Positions 1 through 10,563 are shown, numbered from the stretch's first letter. The stretch is 64,000 nt of DNA from Parietaria judaica (GCA_954871525.1 OX940863.1:40596501-40660500), one strand, 5' to 3'. The notes: a model not told the origin generated them from the letters alone. A program made the numbers and translations.

Positions 1-89
1 TTAAATAAACCTAAACACCAAACGACAACAACTACTGCTCGATGTCGTTTTTCTTGTTACGACATTGATAGACAAGCAGGTGTCTATCA
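1..89 (-). repeat. Partial 3' LTR of the gag-protease element
   Basis: On the minus strand this starts TGATAGACACCTGCTTG, the same start as the 5' LTR at 2521 (TGATGGACACCTACTTG) with two differences. It follows the polypurine tract directly. The rest of the LTR lies beyond the left edge of the window. Confidence 0.85.
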
Positions 90-100
90 TTACTCCCCAC

Positions 101-1935
101 TCAAAATGACGCTTGTCCTCCCTCAATGATGCAGACCGGGACTTGTTGTCGTCGTGTCGCCTTTTGTGTAGCTTTGTACTCGGCGCTTGCATCCTCGAAG
201 ACCTCCTCATCGGCATCTTCATCAAAGAGTTCGACCCAATATCCGTGATCAGTCATGTCGGGTTCCCGAGCCTTGCTTTCCACAGACAAACGAGAGTGGC
301 ATAATCCCCGGTCTCCTTGCAACTCGACTCGTCGCCCATCAATCTCGTAGTCCATCCGCAATTGCTTCCAACGCATCTTCGTGTCAGGGAACTCTTGTAG
401 CCACGTCATGCCTAGGATGACGTCGGTATTCCCAAGGTCAAGCGGTAGGAAGCTCTCTCGGTAGCGTTCTCCTTGTATGACAAAGGCCAAGTCCTCGCAA
501 GTTCTGGAACTCCATTCCGTTTTCCTGGTTTCCATCGTCACTCTGAAACGCTCGGTTGGCGCTAGAGGAAGTCGTAACTCCTCGATCACTCGCCTTGAGA
601 TAAAGCTATGTGTAGCTCCGGTGTCGATGAGGATCAATATCTCTTGCGCCCTGATGTTTCCCCGAAGTTTGAATGTGTTGCCGGACGGTAACCCGGCGAC
701 CGACCGGAGGGAGACCTCGATGTGGTCAAGGTGTATCCTCTTCCCTCGGTCTCGAACCTCCGGGGCTGCCTCCTTGAGCTCTGTTTCCACTTCCGGTTTG
801 CCGTTCTCGCCGCCTTCGAGCAAAAGAACCTTGAGTGTTCGATCCTTGCAACGGTGAGCCAGAGCCCACTTCTCGTCGCAGCGGTAACACAATCCATGAG
901 CGCGCTTTGCTTTTATCTCGGTCTCGGTCAATTCCTTCGTTTTTCTTATTGGTGGCGGAGCTGTCACTATAATTTCCCGATTTGGTGCCGGAGTCGCCAC
1001 TACAATTTCTTGGCTAGCCGTAGCCGTTGTTCGAGTCGCCTTTGTGGTGCTCGCAGCCCCATTTCTCACTCGGTGACGCGTTGCCTCGCTTTTCTCGGCC
1101 TTTAGTGCGAAGCGCATTGCTTCCTCAAGCGTTCGTGGATCAAAAAGTAGGAGTGTAGCTTGTATATCCGATTTCAGCCCTTTGATGAAGGCGTCCATCA
1201 AGACATCGTCGGACATTCCGCGAACTTGCTCCGCCAATCGCTCGAACTCCTCTAAATATGTGCCAACATTCCCGGATTGGGTCATCGCCATGAGTTGAGC
1301 GGAGACCCTTTCGCCGTCGGCCCCACGGAACCTCTCTCGCATTCGTTCTTTGAGGTTCCGCCAATTTTGGAAAGGCTCTCGTCGTTCCGTCCATCGAAAC
1401 CACTTGAGCGCCTTTCCCTTCGAAACACAGGGCGGCTGCATCGAGCTGATCTCGGCCTTCGACTCGGTTCACGGTGAAATAGCGCTCTGCACGAAAAATC
1501 CAATCGTCCGCATCGTCCCCCTCAAAAATCGGCATATGTAACTTTCGGACACGCTCAACAGTCCCTTGCCGAAAGTGCCCTTGGTCTTCAGGAAAATCGT
1601 CGTCGTTCGCATCGAGAAAGTCCCGAGGTCGTTGGCCTCTCCCTCCACCACCTCGGCCACGGCCTTATTGACCACGGCCCCTTCCGCGTGCGTCCCCGTC
1701 GGGATTTCCGTGCAAACGGGCGTGCATACGGTCCAGCCGCGGTCTTTCGTTCCAGCGGTGCTGTAGTGATCGCTATACGCTGGATGGCGTCTTCCATGGC
1801 CCTGAATCGCTCGTTTTGAGCCGCCATCAATTCAGCGAATTGTTTGTCCCGAGCAAATTCTCGTTCTCGCGCTTCACAAATAAATTGCTCAAGTTGTCCA
1901 TTCCCTTCGCTGGAATCGGAATTCTTCTTCGTCAT
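101..1935 (-). pseudogene. gag-protease of the gag-only element, frameshifted
   Basis: The reading starts at the ATG at 1935 (MTKKNSDSSEGNG) with a charged helical N-terminus and a Gly/Arg-rich stretch. It changes frame near 1640-1700 to give the gag core (MPIFEGDDADDWIFRAERYF, 1535 on) and again near 1300-1440 to give a long open frame down to 101. That last part has the gag C-terminal helices, a CCHC-like knuckle (LCYRCDEKWALAHRC) and an aspartic protease whose active site is ILILIDTGATHSFI and whose later motif is VILGMTWL. The protease ends one base before the polypurine tract, so the ORF fills the internal region. Family membership (Ty3 gag and protease) is clear. The two frame changes make it non-coding as it stands. 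Confidence 0.85.
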
Positions 1936-1952
1936 GGTCGCTCGGATCTTTC

Positions 1953-1964
1953 GCTCTGATACCA
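1953..1964 (-). promoter_or_regulatory. Primer binding site (tRNA-iMet type)
   Basis: The minus strand reads TGGTATCAGAGC, the usual complement of the 3' end of initiator methionine tRNA used by plant retrotransposons. It lies just inside the LTR and 18 bases before the gag start codon at 1935. Confidence 0.9.
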
Positions 1965-1967
1965 ATT

Positions 1968-2521
1968 TGATATGAACCGGTTCTGAATTCTCGTGGAAAA
2001 AATACCAAACCTGCCCAAACATTGTAGAAAAACCCCAAATACAATGCAAAAAAATCCAAAACGCAGCACAAACGAATCTACCAACGGGAATCCATCAAGG
2101 CGGTGAAACCCCTGTGCTTTTATTACTGAAATCGATAAAATAAACACAGACCAATCCTTCGAGAGCGAGGTCCGTAGCTCTCCGTGATGCAAGACGGCAC
2201 AAACGGCACAAGTTTCAATAATCTCACACGGCGAGAACCATGGCCCAGAGCTTATTCATATACCCTAATCGACTAACCTAATAACTAAACGACATAAAAG
2301 CCCACTAATAATAATTGATTACTGACTCTAAAATAAAACCCACTAGGGACATTCTCAGCCCACTAACACACCAATTGACTTTCAATAACAAACCACAAAC
2401 TCTAGCACAATCAAACGACAAAGACTTAAAAATTAAATAAACCTAAACACCAAACGACAACAACTACTGCTCGATGTCGTTTTTCTTGTTACGACATTGA
2501 TAGACAAGTAGGTGTCCATCA
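1968..2521 (-). repeat. 5' LTR of the gag-protease element
   Basis: About 554 bp. On the minus strand it begins TGATGGACACC at 2521 and ends ATCA at 1968, three bases before the primer site. It was defined by its match to the partial copy at the left window edge and by the primer site position. Confidence 0.75.
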
Positions 2522-3390
2522 GTATGTATACAAACACAAAAAAGTATCCGAAGTATAAGAGCAGCACGCTATCGTTCATTCATTGTTCCCCAATTCGATT
2601 CATTACCCGGTTCTCAACGTATACAATCAAGCTAATTTTATACTTTTATGCTCCTAATTATTATTATTATGTTTTTGCAATTTCTGATACAGTTTTCTGT
2701 CATCTTTTTTCCTAACAGAGAGAGAAAGGCACGATCAAACACCGAGAGAGTTACCGGTAATGCTGCGTTCTGGATCGCTAAACAAAAGATCAACAACCAT
2801 AAACTCCTCTGCATCGAAACAGCGGGTAAGTGCATAAAACCGCAAACTGTGAATACTCTACGTCGCATTCACGATTGCCATTTCTTCCGTGTACAACAGT
2901 ACCCTAGAGAGCCTTGGAGATCAGTGTCCATGTCTCTTCCTTCGGACAGAGAAAGGAAGAAAAGCCCCGAAAAACACTCGGGTTTGAACAAGCGCCTCTT
3001 GAAGGCTCTGGTCAGCATGCGGAAGAGTCGGAAAGATACAAAATTACACAAGTACTTTGACGAGAACTGACATCGATTTAGACTTGTTGGATTCCAAATT
3101 ATGGTAAAGTTACATTTCTACTCTATTAAGCCTGTCATAATTAGAATACAATCATACGTGACATTTTTTTACCATACAGTAACTAAAGCATACGGTTTGG
3201 AAAGTGACTCTTTACAATTTTTTCGGAGAAATAACATTTGTTTCGAATCGTTTATGGAGATTACCTGCAAAGCATACGGCTCGAACCGTATCAACTATCA
3301 AACATCCGTATTTACATGCAAAATATTGTTCTCTGCATCCGTATGAAATAACAGGGAGTTACGTGACATTGTTTTTATAATGGATAGCAT
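2522..3390. other. Flank between the retroelement and the DUF2439 gene
   Basis: AT-rich sequence with no mobile-element signature that I recognise. It holds the doubtful plus-strand ORF at 2648-3070 and the downstream side of the DUF2439 gene, whose stop is at 3391. The words AAAGCATACGG occur twice (3185 and 3271) in an imperfect local repeat. Confidence 0.5.
2648..3070 (+). CDS. Unrecognised ORF, possibly the 3' exons of a gene converging on the DUF2439 gene
   Basis: An open frame of 140 codons. The first part (to about 2700) is hydrophobic and looks non-coding. After that the translation is basic and hydrophilic, ending in a Lys/Arg-rich tail (NKRLLKALVSMRKSRKDTKL, then HKYFDEN and stop). 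A plausible splice acceptor (TTCTTCCGTGTACAACAG) lies at 2883-2900, so the downstream 170 bases could be a last exon. Its stop is 320 bases from the stop of the opposite gene, a normal spacing for convergent plant genes. I recognise no domain. It may be chance. Confidence 0.3.
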   Translation: MLLIIIIMFLQFLIQFSVIFFPNRERKARSNTERVTGNAAFWIAKQKINNHKLLCIETAGKCIKPQTVNTLRRIHDCHFFRVQQYPREPWRSVSMSLPSDRERKKSPEKHSGLNKRLLKALVSMRKSRKDTKLHKYFDEN

Positions 3391-6300
3391 CTAGAACCCG
3401 AGATCGAAACTTGGGAATTCCGGTGGTGGCTTGGAAGCTTGAGAACGATTTACTGAATCATCAAAAACACCACAGGGCGCTGTGAAAAAGGGAAAATCCA
3501 TAGAGTTCTCTCCATCTCCACATTTATTAGCAGCTTCAAACTCTGAACTAAGCTTCTGCAATCCATCATTACCAAAATTCATTATAAATACAATTAAAAT
3601 AGAATCTTGATGTGGAAGTGCAAAATGGAAACAACTACGTTATGCAACTCAGGATCGTAATCTCGTAACGGGAGTTGTCATGAAAATACATGAATATTAA
3701 ATGACATTAAGGAAATTTCATACCTGTTTTAAGTTTTCACTATCCATATCCATCAGTAATTGGCTTCCATTACCATTCAACATTTCTGCAAAATTAAAGT
3801 TTGAATTAAATTCTCAAAAGTCAAGATGTTCGATATTTTAAGGGTAAAAATCGTTCCGAATTCGGAATGTTGCAATGGAACAAACCCGTGGAAGATAAAG
3901 TAGGTTCTGATCTCTCAAGGTCTTCATTTTCTCTTGATTCAGCCATGTCAGTGGTTTTATTCGCTTCTTCATGTTGTGACATCCGCAATTGATCATTCTC
4001 TGAAAAATCTAAATTTGCAACTTCTGCATTTGTAGAGGTCATATAATCGAAAGCTGGACTGTGCCCGGGCTTTGGTTTTTGGAGGATTGACAAGATTTGA
4101 CGAGCTGCAGAAAATGGGAAAAATGTCAACTCTGTAACTGCTACATTTGAACGAGCACAATTAGGGTCGCGAAATACTGATTTTGAGCTATATTATTTAG
4201 GGTATTTAATTATGTCTTGTTACGTAATTAGGTCGTTCAAATTATTCAATTAAATCAGGGTTTGATTGTTTATGTTTAATTAAGTCGGGTCTGCTCATTA
4301 GTTTGTAACTCCTTGGTCTATTTAAGAGGCCATTACTCCATTTTCGAGAACGATTTTGAATCATAACACAATCTTGCTAAAAGCACCCTGCAGAAGTAGC
4401 ATGCATGGGAATTCATAAAATGACATTTTATGAGAAAGTGCATTCTATATCATTCGTAATTAAAAAGAAAGATTATGCATATTTGAAAAGTTAAGGAAAT
4501 CAGCAGAATTACCATCCCGCAATGGCTTGTTTGCTGGATCAGTCGCGGTCGGTCCCTTTGTTTCCTGTTCGGGAGTGCTGAGATTTGAATTTGCATATAT
4601 TCTCAAACCAGAAGTAGTGAAGGATTTCCCTGAATTCAACGCCAGCGAAAATTGTTAGGCTGATTTTTGTAAAACCAAAATGAAGAAGGATTAGTTAGGC
4701 TTGATCGGAATAAGTTAATTATGTATATAATTCAATTCAAACATTTCCATTCATGAAATCTGTTTCCTGTTTTGGTAGTTTTCAACATTTCCTCTCTCAA
4801 ATTCTCATAATCCCTCTTCCTTGATGCTTCTTCTGATTTTCTGATCATCTTACATCAGTTTATTTCATCTTAATTTCCCGTTTTTATATTCTCTTTATGT
4901 TTGCCAGTCATACAAGTCTTTCTACAATTACATATCAGGCAGAAAGAAAACCAATTACCGGTTAGAAAGCCACAGGGGAAAGCAGAACTCTAACCTTTTA
5001 TGTTATAGTTATTGGATATCAGCAAATTTTGTGTTATATGTACTTTCTCTTTGTTGACCATTCCGAATTGCTTTCTGTAACAGTCGAATCAATTCCTCTA
5101 TTTCCTTCCGCATTTCCGATGTCACTCAAGTTGGCATCAAGTTTCGATGATATACCAGTTTCAATAACTTCTTCGTTTTTCAGGAATCCTCTATGCAAGA
5201 TTGTCTTCTTACGCACTTTCTCTTTCTTGATCGTTTTGGAATTGCTTTCCGTAGCAGTCAAATCAACCCCGCTCTTTCCTTCCGGATATCCAATGTCAAT
5301 CAAATAGGCATCGAATTTCAATGATATACCAGTTTCAATGACTTCTTCTTTTTTCAGGAACCCTCTATGCAGAATTGTCTTACTATCATCATAGAGCTTA
5401 GCCTATTCCCAAGAAAAACGATGGTTATAGCTTCAAACTTAAACCACAAAAATAAGAAGGTTAACGTTTAAGTATTAAATTGAACTTTTGGAAGTTCTTT
5501 TAGGTTGAGTTTAGGCAGTTTCTGGGCCGGCTAATCTTAAACCGTTTTCTGTCTGTGCAAATCTCAATAAAATTGTTGTTTCTTAAAAAATAGGTGAACT
5601 TTTGGAAGATGTGGAAGAAAATAGTAAAAACGCTATACCTCCCTCCCACGAGAACCACATATTTCAAGCCGTAGAAAACCGTCATGATACTTCTTGGACT
5701 TCTGTGTTAATTGTGTTGTGTATAAAACCTGCCACTCTATACAAAAATAAAAAAATAAAAAAATAAAACAATAACCATATAACAGGTAAAAGCTGATATT
5801 GGGGAGAATAGCTTATTGTAGAAGTTAACCTGTTGCAGTAACTTCTTTTGTTTCTTGACTGCTACAAGATATTTTATCTTTCTGAACCTCGATCTTTATG
5901 GATTCTAGAATCAAATGATGCATCACATTCCACAATTAAATACAAAACATTTCTTGAATCAATATGAAGTATTCGAATTGGACAAAATAAAATAGTCCAA
6001 ATAAAGAAAAATATAGTTTGATAAATATAATAGAAATAACATTTTCAAAAATATTATACCAGTACCGGCAGCTTAATGAACACATTATTTAGAAAGGTAA
6101 TAACCAGACTTTGAAATGTTGTTGAGTGCAACTTAAGGAAATAAGAAGAGACGAGTTACCATCATGCAACGGCTTGTTTGCTTGGTCTGTTCTGATTGGT
6201 CCCTTTACAGCCTGTTTAGAGATGCTAAGATTTGAATTCATTCTCAAACCAGAACTGGTGAAAGATTTCCCTAAATTGCAGGCCAAGAAAATGTCAGAAG

Positions 6301-9300
6301 GATCAAGGTCGATACAACCGCGAATCTAGAAGTCCTTAGGCTATGGTGTGTGGAACAAAAATGAGGATTGATAAGGCAGACTTATTGGTTAGAGCCAGTT
6401 AAATTATGCATAATTCTATCATTAATGTATATGTCTTGTTTTGTCAATGTAGATAAATGGGCAGCTTTGAGCATTTTTGTCTCTCAAATACCTAATATTT
6501 TTCTAATCATCTTAAAACATTTTATTTCAGCTTTAAACTTTCTCTAGGAAAAGTAGCTGCATAAGTATCGATTGTTGCACGAAATAAGACAACATATGTC
6601 CAAGCTTTCAACTGAGCGGAATCTAATTCCCTAAGACTGCTTAACTGGGTTGTCCATTGGTTTCATACTTTCATCCAAATTTGTCAAAAAGACGCTCAAA
6701 TTTCAAAAGTCGCGACGTACAGCAACGATGGAGAAGGAGAACAGTGAAAAGAGCTCAATGAAGGACGTTTTTTTTTTTTTTTGTCTCCTACTTAACTTTA
6801 AAGGAATAAATAGGAACGGAATCAATCGACAACTCGATTTCGTCGCCTTTGGGAATTAATTCCACTCAATTGAAAGTTTGGGAATATACCACACCCCATC
6901 TCATACAACGAGGGGTACTTTTGCCGCTTATATCCCTCTTTTTTATTTCCATTTTTTCTCTTTTTGTTTATCAGGGATACAATGGATATAATAAACCCTT
7001 ACATTAGGCGAAAAGAAAAACGAATTGTCTAGTACAACACTAACCTTTTATGTTATAGTTGCTGGATGTAAGTGAATCTTGTTGTACATTGACTTTCTCT
7101 TTGTTAGCCGAGTTCCTTTCACTTCTTCCTTCACGATCTCCAATGTCAATCAAATAGGCATCAAATTTGAATGATATACCAGTTCCTATAACTTCCTCTT
7201 TCTTCAGGAATCCTCTATGCAGGATCGTCTTACTATCATCATAGAGCTTAGCCTATTCCCAAAATAAAAGGTGTTATGCATCAAACTTAACCGAGTAAGA
7301 AACAACAAAATTAAAAGAGTTATTGGCTCCGATAATCTCTATGAAAAAACAAAACTAAGAGGACAAGGTCCCTGTACTTCGGTTTTAGTCCTTCACTAGA
7401 TGAAACAAAATTGACTTTTTATTTTATTTTTAGAGGGTAATTATGGAAGTTTAAATAGTTATAAACATGCAAAAGAAACCCTCAAAAGTATCTAAACTTC
7501 CATAGATACCCTAAAAAAATAAATCAATTTACTTAAATCTCCATCCATTTTTGTATCCAATTAAATGCTGAAGGACTAAAGCCACACCAAAAACATAGTA
7601 GAATAGGACTAATTTGGCTCTTTTTTCCTTCCGAGGGACCATTTCCGCACATAGCCCGCCCCTTTTAAGGACTATTATTGGAGCCAATAACTCAAATTAA
7701 CAAAAAGTTTAAACATTAAATCAATCATAGGACATGATAAAGTTGTGAAGGAAAATGGAAGAAATAGTAAAAAGTTATACCTCCCTCCCACGGGAACCAC
7801 AGATTGCAAGCTGCAGAAAACCATCGCGGTACTTCTTAGACTTTTGTGTTAATTGCGTCGTGTACAAAACCTGCCACTCTACACCGAAAGTCATTTAACC
7901 GTGTTAAAGAAACAAGCTGATATTTGGGGAATACAACGTATTGTACAAGTTAACCTGCCGCACCAGCTTCTTTTGTTTCTTCTTGACTGCTACAAGATTC
8001 CCTATTTTTCTGAACCTGGGTCTTGATGGATTCTGGAATCAAATGATATATCGCATTCAATCATTAGAAACTTCCTCAACTAGTTTAAGCTCTCAAAACC
8101 AGAAAACTCGACCTAGGAGAAAATGGCCCCAATGGGAAGCAACCAGTTATTTGTTTTTAGCATTAACAGGAGGTGAAAAATGGTTCTTGAAACACACAAA
8201 AATAATGGAGATGATGAAATCATTTCAATATATTCCACAATGTTGAAAACATCCATCTTCTAACCTCTTAGGAGAGGGTTTCTGAAAGCACAGTTGTCCT
8301 GTCTCTGCATTGTTCCTTTCTCCTTTACAACATTGCATTTATTTTCGTCCGAACTTTTAAGATTTTCTTGAGTTTCCCCGATTTCAACTAAATGACCATC
8401 GAATGTTATCGTCACTCCAGACGCTATCTTATCATCTTTCTTCAGAAAACTGCGAGCAATGGAATTTCTGCTCGCATCATACAGTGTGACCTGAAAGCAG
8501 ACCAGAGGGCAATATGATTTTAGTTTCCTTAACATCCCTGTTCTTGATTCGGAGAAGAAAAGCACAGACAGAAGTATCTAAAGAAATCAACCTGTCTCCC
8601 CGTGGATCCTCGAAGAGAAAGCTGAAGAAAACCATCATGGAACTTCTTAGCTTTTTGTGTGAGTTGTGTTGTGTAGATGACCTCCCACTCTACGCCAAAA
8701 AGTATTCACATGATAAAACGAAATAAGAAAATGCATTTGCTCGTACAGTGGATCGCGAGGTCGAGATCCCGGGCAGGCAGCGGTTGCATCAAAAGATTGC
8801 TGTCAGATCGAATACCTAGATTTTGCAGCATCCGGAGATTTGCTTTGCATAACTGTATACTTGAGAATCTCCCTCCTCTTAAAATCTGAAGATGATCAAA
8901 CTCATGCTCAATATACAGCTATAAAATAAACTCACAGAGACCACCAACCTCGTATGATCTGGTGCGAGGGGCTCAGATTCCGCTTCTGAGATTTGCTCTT
9001 TCCGAGAGTATTTGAAGTCGTGGGAGGCTCGTTGTGGCCGTCGGCGTCGTTGACATCGACGAGGAAAGCATTGAATGTTAGAGTTTCTCCGCAGCTGACG
9101 ATTTCGCCGCTCTTCAAGATCCGACACTCCAAGAGCTTCTCGCAAGCATCATACAGCAAAAGCTGCTCGACGACCGAAGCGGATCGAAAATCAAAGTAAA
9201 GTGATAATTGAAAGCGCAGAAGAGAGATTAGGGACCTTGTTGGTTGAGGTGCGAAGCTCCAAGAGGCCGTCCTGATAAACTTTGCGCTTCTGTTTGACGT

Positions 9301-9340
9301 GCTTCGTGTAGGTGACGCTCCATCTCTTCGCATCCGCCAT
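3391..9340 (-). CDS. Multi-exon gene for a protein with four tandem DUF2439 (ZGRF1/Mte1 N-terminal-like) domains
   Basis: Exons inferred on the minus strand, all with GT-AG borders: 9340-9236, 9162-8949, 8689-8592, 8490-8265, 8032-7955, 7878-7781, 7252-7045, 6270-6160, 5904-5830, 5736-5639, 5402-4995, 4629-4513, 4104-3886, 3785-3724, 3555-3391. The protein starts MADAKRWSVTYTKHVKQKRK. Each domain is split over two exons: a first half with W-x-V-x-YTTQLTQK-x-KK-x-x-DGFLQL, and a second half with LYDDSKTILHRGFLKKEEV, then F-DAYLIDIG. Intron phases agree throughout except in exon 5402-4995, which carries a one-base deletion and an in-frame stop at 5034. In the families known as DUF2439 (yeast Mte1, fission yeast Dbl2, human ZGRF1) one such domain acts in recombination and D-loop or crossover control; a DNA-repair role here is inference. 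The C-terminus (ARQILSIL, then PPPEFPSFDLGF) is unfamiliar. Confidence 0.8.
4513..5904 (-). repeat. Exon module B of the DUF2439 gene (domain 4)
   Basis: Linker 5904-5830 (ESIKIEVQKDKISCSSQETK), first half 5736-5639 (98 bases, as in domains 2 and 3), second half 5402-4995 (408 bases because of an internal duplication) and the tail exon 4629-4513. It is shorter than module A partly because module A carries the inserted element at 7317-7693 in one intron. Confidence 0.85.
5034..5402 (-). repeat. In-frame 174-base duplication inside the second-half exon of domain 4, second copy frameshifted
   Basis: The word KTILHRGFLK followed by EEVIETGIS occurs twice in the same exon, once from about 5379 and once from about 5205, a shift of 174 bases (58 codons). 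The first copy continues DAYLIDIGYPEGKSGVDL and the second DANLSDIGNAEGNRGIDS. Near 5060-5070 the second copy is one base shorter than the first when the words AGCAATTC and AAAGAGAAAGT are used as anchors. This shifts the frame and brings a TAA at 5036-5034. All other second-half exons have length 1 modulo 3; this one is 0 modulo 3. Confidence 0.8.
6160..8032 (-). repeat. Exon module A of the DUF2439 gene (domain 3)
   Basis: Four exons in a row: linker 8032-7955 (ESIKTQVQKNRESCSSQEET), first half 7878-7781, second half 7252-7045 and a Ser/Lys/Pro-rich exon 6270-6160 (SFTSSGLRMNSNLSISKQAV). The same four exons recur in order in module B at 5904-4513, including parts of the introns (for example GATATT and GTACAAGTTAACCTG beside the linker donor). 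This is direct evidence of a tandem genomic duplication of about 2.1 kb. The copies have diverged in exons and introns, so the duplication is not recent. Confidence 0.85.
7317..7693. mobile_element. MITE-like element in an intron of the DUF2439 gene
   Basis: The left end GAGTTATTGGCTCCGATAAT (7317-7336) and the reverse complement of the right end GAGTTATTGGCTCCAATAAT differ at one base in 20. The 377-bp interior has no coding sequence and includes typical direct and inverted short words. The flanks show only AAA on both sides, so the target duplication and superfamily are not resolved. The matching intron of module B lacks the element. Confidence 0.65.
8265..8689 (-). CDS. DUF2439 domain 2 (two exons)
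   Basis: The 98-base exon 8689-8592 encodes WEVIYTTQLTQKAKKFHDGF and exon 8490-8265 encodes VTLYDASRNSIARSFLKKDD, then VTITFDGHLVEIGE. The acceptor GCGTAG|AGTGGGAGG and the exon length of 98 bases recur exactly in domains 3 and 4. The second-half exon is 226 bases, phase 1 at its end, as in domains 1 and 3. Confidence 0.85.
8949..9340 (-). CDS. DUF2439 domain 1 (exons 1 and 2)
   Basis: Exon 1 (9340-9236, exactly 35 codons) gives MADAKRWSVTYTKHVKQKRK and the first half of the domain; the donor is AAG|GTCCCT. Exon 2 (9162-8949) gives LLLYDACEKLLECRILKSGE, then ETLTFNAFLVDVNDADGH. It ends in phase 1, which joins directly to the phase of the exon at 8689. This is the copy closest to the single domain of other eukaryotes. 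A short extra exon between 8949 and 8689 cannot be excluded. Confidence 0.85.
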
Positions 9341-9455
9341 TTCTGATTCAAGAAATCAATGGAGTTTGAACTCCGACGATTCCATCGGAAAACGGATCTT
9401 TTCAGTCACTATGGCGGGAATTGAACCAAACATGACATGACTATCCATTTTAATT
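9341..9455. promoter_or_regulatory. Short upstream region of the DUF2439 gene
   Basis: Only 115 bases separate the start codon (9340) from the end of the KI-MULE at 9456. The 5' untranslated region must lie here, and the transposon has landed in or next to the promoter. I see no clear TATA box in this stretch. Confidence 0.4.
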
Positions 9456-9620
9456 GGGAAACTTGAAAAAAGGGAAAGAAAAAAAAAAAACCCCTTAATT
9501 CAAGTTTTGAACACATATTGAAAAAATACATAATTTTAAACTTTGCACAATTTTTGATGATTTTACCCCTGATTAATTAACCCCCACTTTAATTAACACA
9601 CCTAATTTTTTTTGCCCTAA
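9456..9620 (+). repeat. Left terminal inverted repeat of the KI-MULE
   Basis: It matches the reverse complement of 18335-18492 through words such as CAAGTTTTGAACACATAT, ATACATAATTTTAAACTTTG and TTTTACCCCTGATTAATTAA. Similarity fades into CT-rich sequence after about 9620. The outer boundary is set by the target duplication. Confidence 0.85.
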
Positions 9621-10563
9621 TTTTTACCTCTGTTTCCCTTTCTCTCTCTCGAGCTCTTCTCGAACACCACCCTTCCCTTTCTCTCTCTCGAACTCTTCTA
9701 GAATCTCTCTCTCCTTTCTCCCACGATTTCTCCTCTTCGCACAAAACAAACACCGTCGCACAAACTCCGGTGGACTCGCTTGGAGTCGCCTCGCAAATCG
9801 ATCGCCTGGACTTGCCTCGCATGCAGCTGGCTTCCGGCAAGGTCCTCGCCTGGACTCGCCTCGCAACCTGGACTCGGCTGGGGTCACATTGCAACCCGAG
9901 ACTTCATGGTAAGCTCAATCGCAACCTGATTCTCATCCATACTTCGTGCTTCTTGTGATTAAAATGAGTAAACCCGATTCTCTCTTCTTCGGTTCGTGTG
10001 TTGTGAGGGTTTTGTGGGTTCATCATGTTCTGGAATCGGTATTTAGGGTTTAGGAATTCTTGAAGCTGTGAATCGTTTCTTGTGCATTCCATCTGTTTGA
10101 TAAAATGTGTAAATTAGGGAAATCAAGCATATCAATTGAATTGGGTCAGATTTTGTAATAGGAAGAAAAATATTGGGTCAGAATTTTCAATAATCACTGT
10201 GACTAATGTCTCGGTCTCGGGTTCACGAATCCATTTATACTTGGCTATGTAATCCTTTACGCTTCGATTCCGTTTCTATCTTACTGTCGTTTCTCCTTTT
10301 TCAGTCGTTTCCATGGTCGAAGTTTTTTAATCTAATCTTTTTTACTTATTGCCGTTTAAATCTAAATTTTGGTGGAAATTTATGTGATTTATTTTCTGTA
10401 GTATTCATTTCTTTACTGAGTTAGATACAAATGATTTATGGTTTGACAGAACAATTTTGACAGAACAATTTATGTTGTGCACGGAAAAAAATATATTTTT
10501 CTTGCATTTTTAGGGCAGTTTTACCGATTATTTATTATGTTTTATTTGCATTATGATTTGCAG

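Larger units (their letters stand above)
1..2521 (-). mobile_element. Non-autonomous Ty3-type LTR retrotransposon with gag and protease only (3' LTR runs off the window)
   Basis: Positions 1-89 repeat positions 2433-2521 almost base for base, which makes them the same end of two direct LTRs. Read on the minus strand, the order is 5' LTR (2521-1968), a tRNA-iMet-type primer site TGGTATCAGAGC (1964-1953), a gag start at 1935, a retroviral-type aspartic protease ending at 101, a purine-rich tract GTGGGGAGTAA (100-90) and the 3' LTR from 89. There is no space for reverse transcriptase, RNase H or integrase. This is the architecture described for plant TR-GAG elements (LTR elements with only a GAG-type ORF), which need enzymes in trans. 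The gag is frameshifted. The target duplication cannot be checked because the far LTR end lies outside the window. Confidence 0.85.

Noticed and set aside
1140..1541. Plus-strand frames opposite the first gag
   Set aside because: They are antisense shadows of the minus-strand gag core, which has clear family motifs.
9589..9894. Arg/Glu-rich minus-strand frames at the left end of the KI-MULE
   Set aside because: They come from CTCTCT-type simple sequence next to the terminal inverted repeat.
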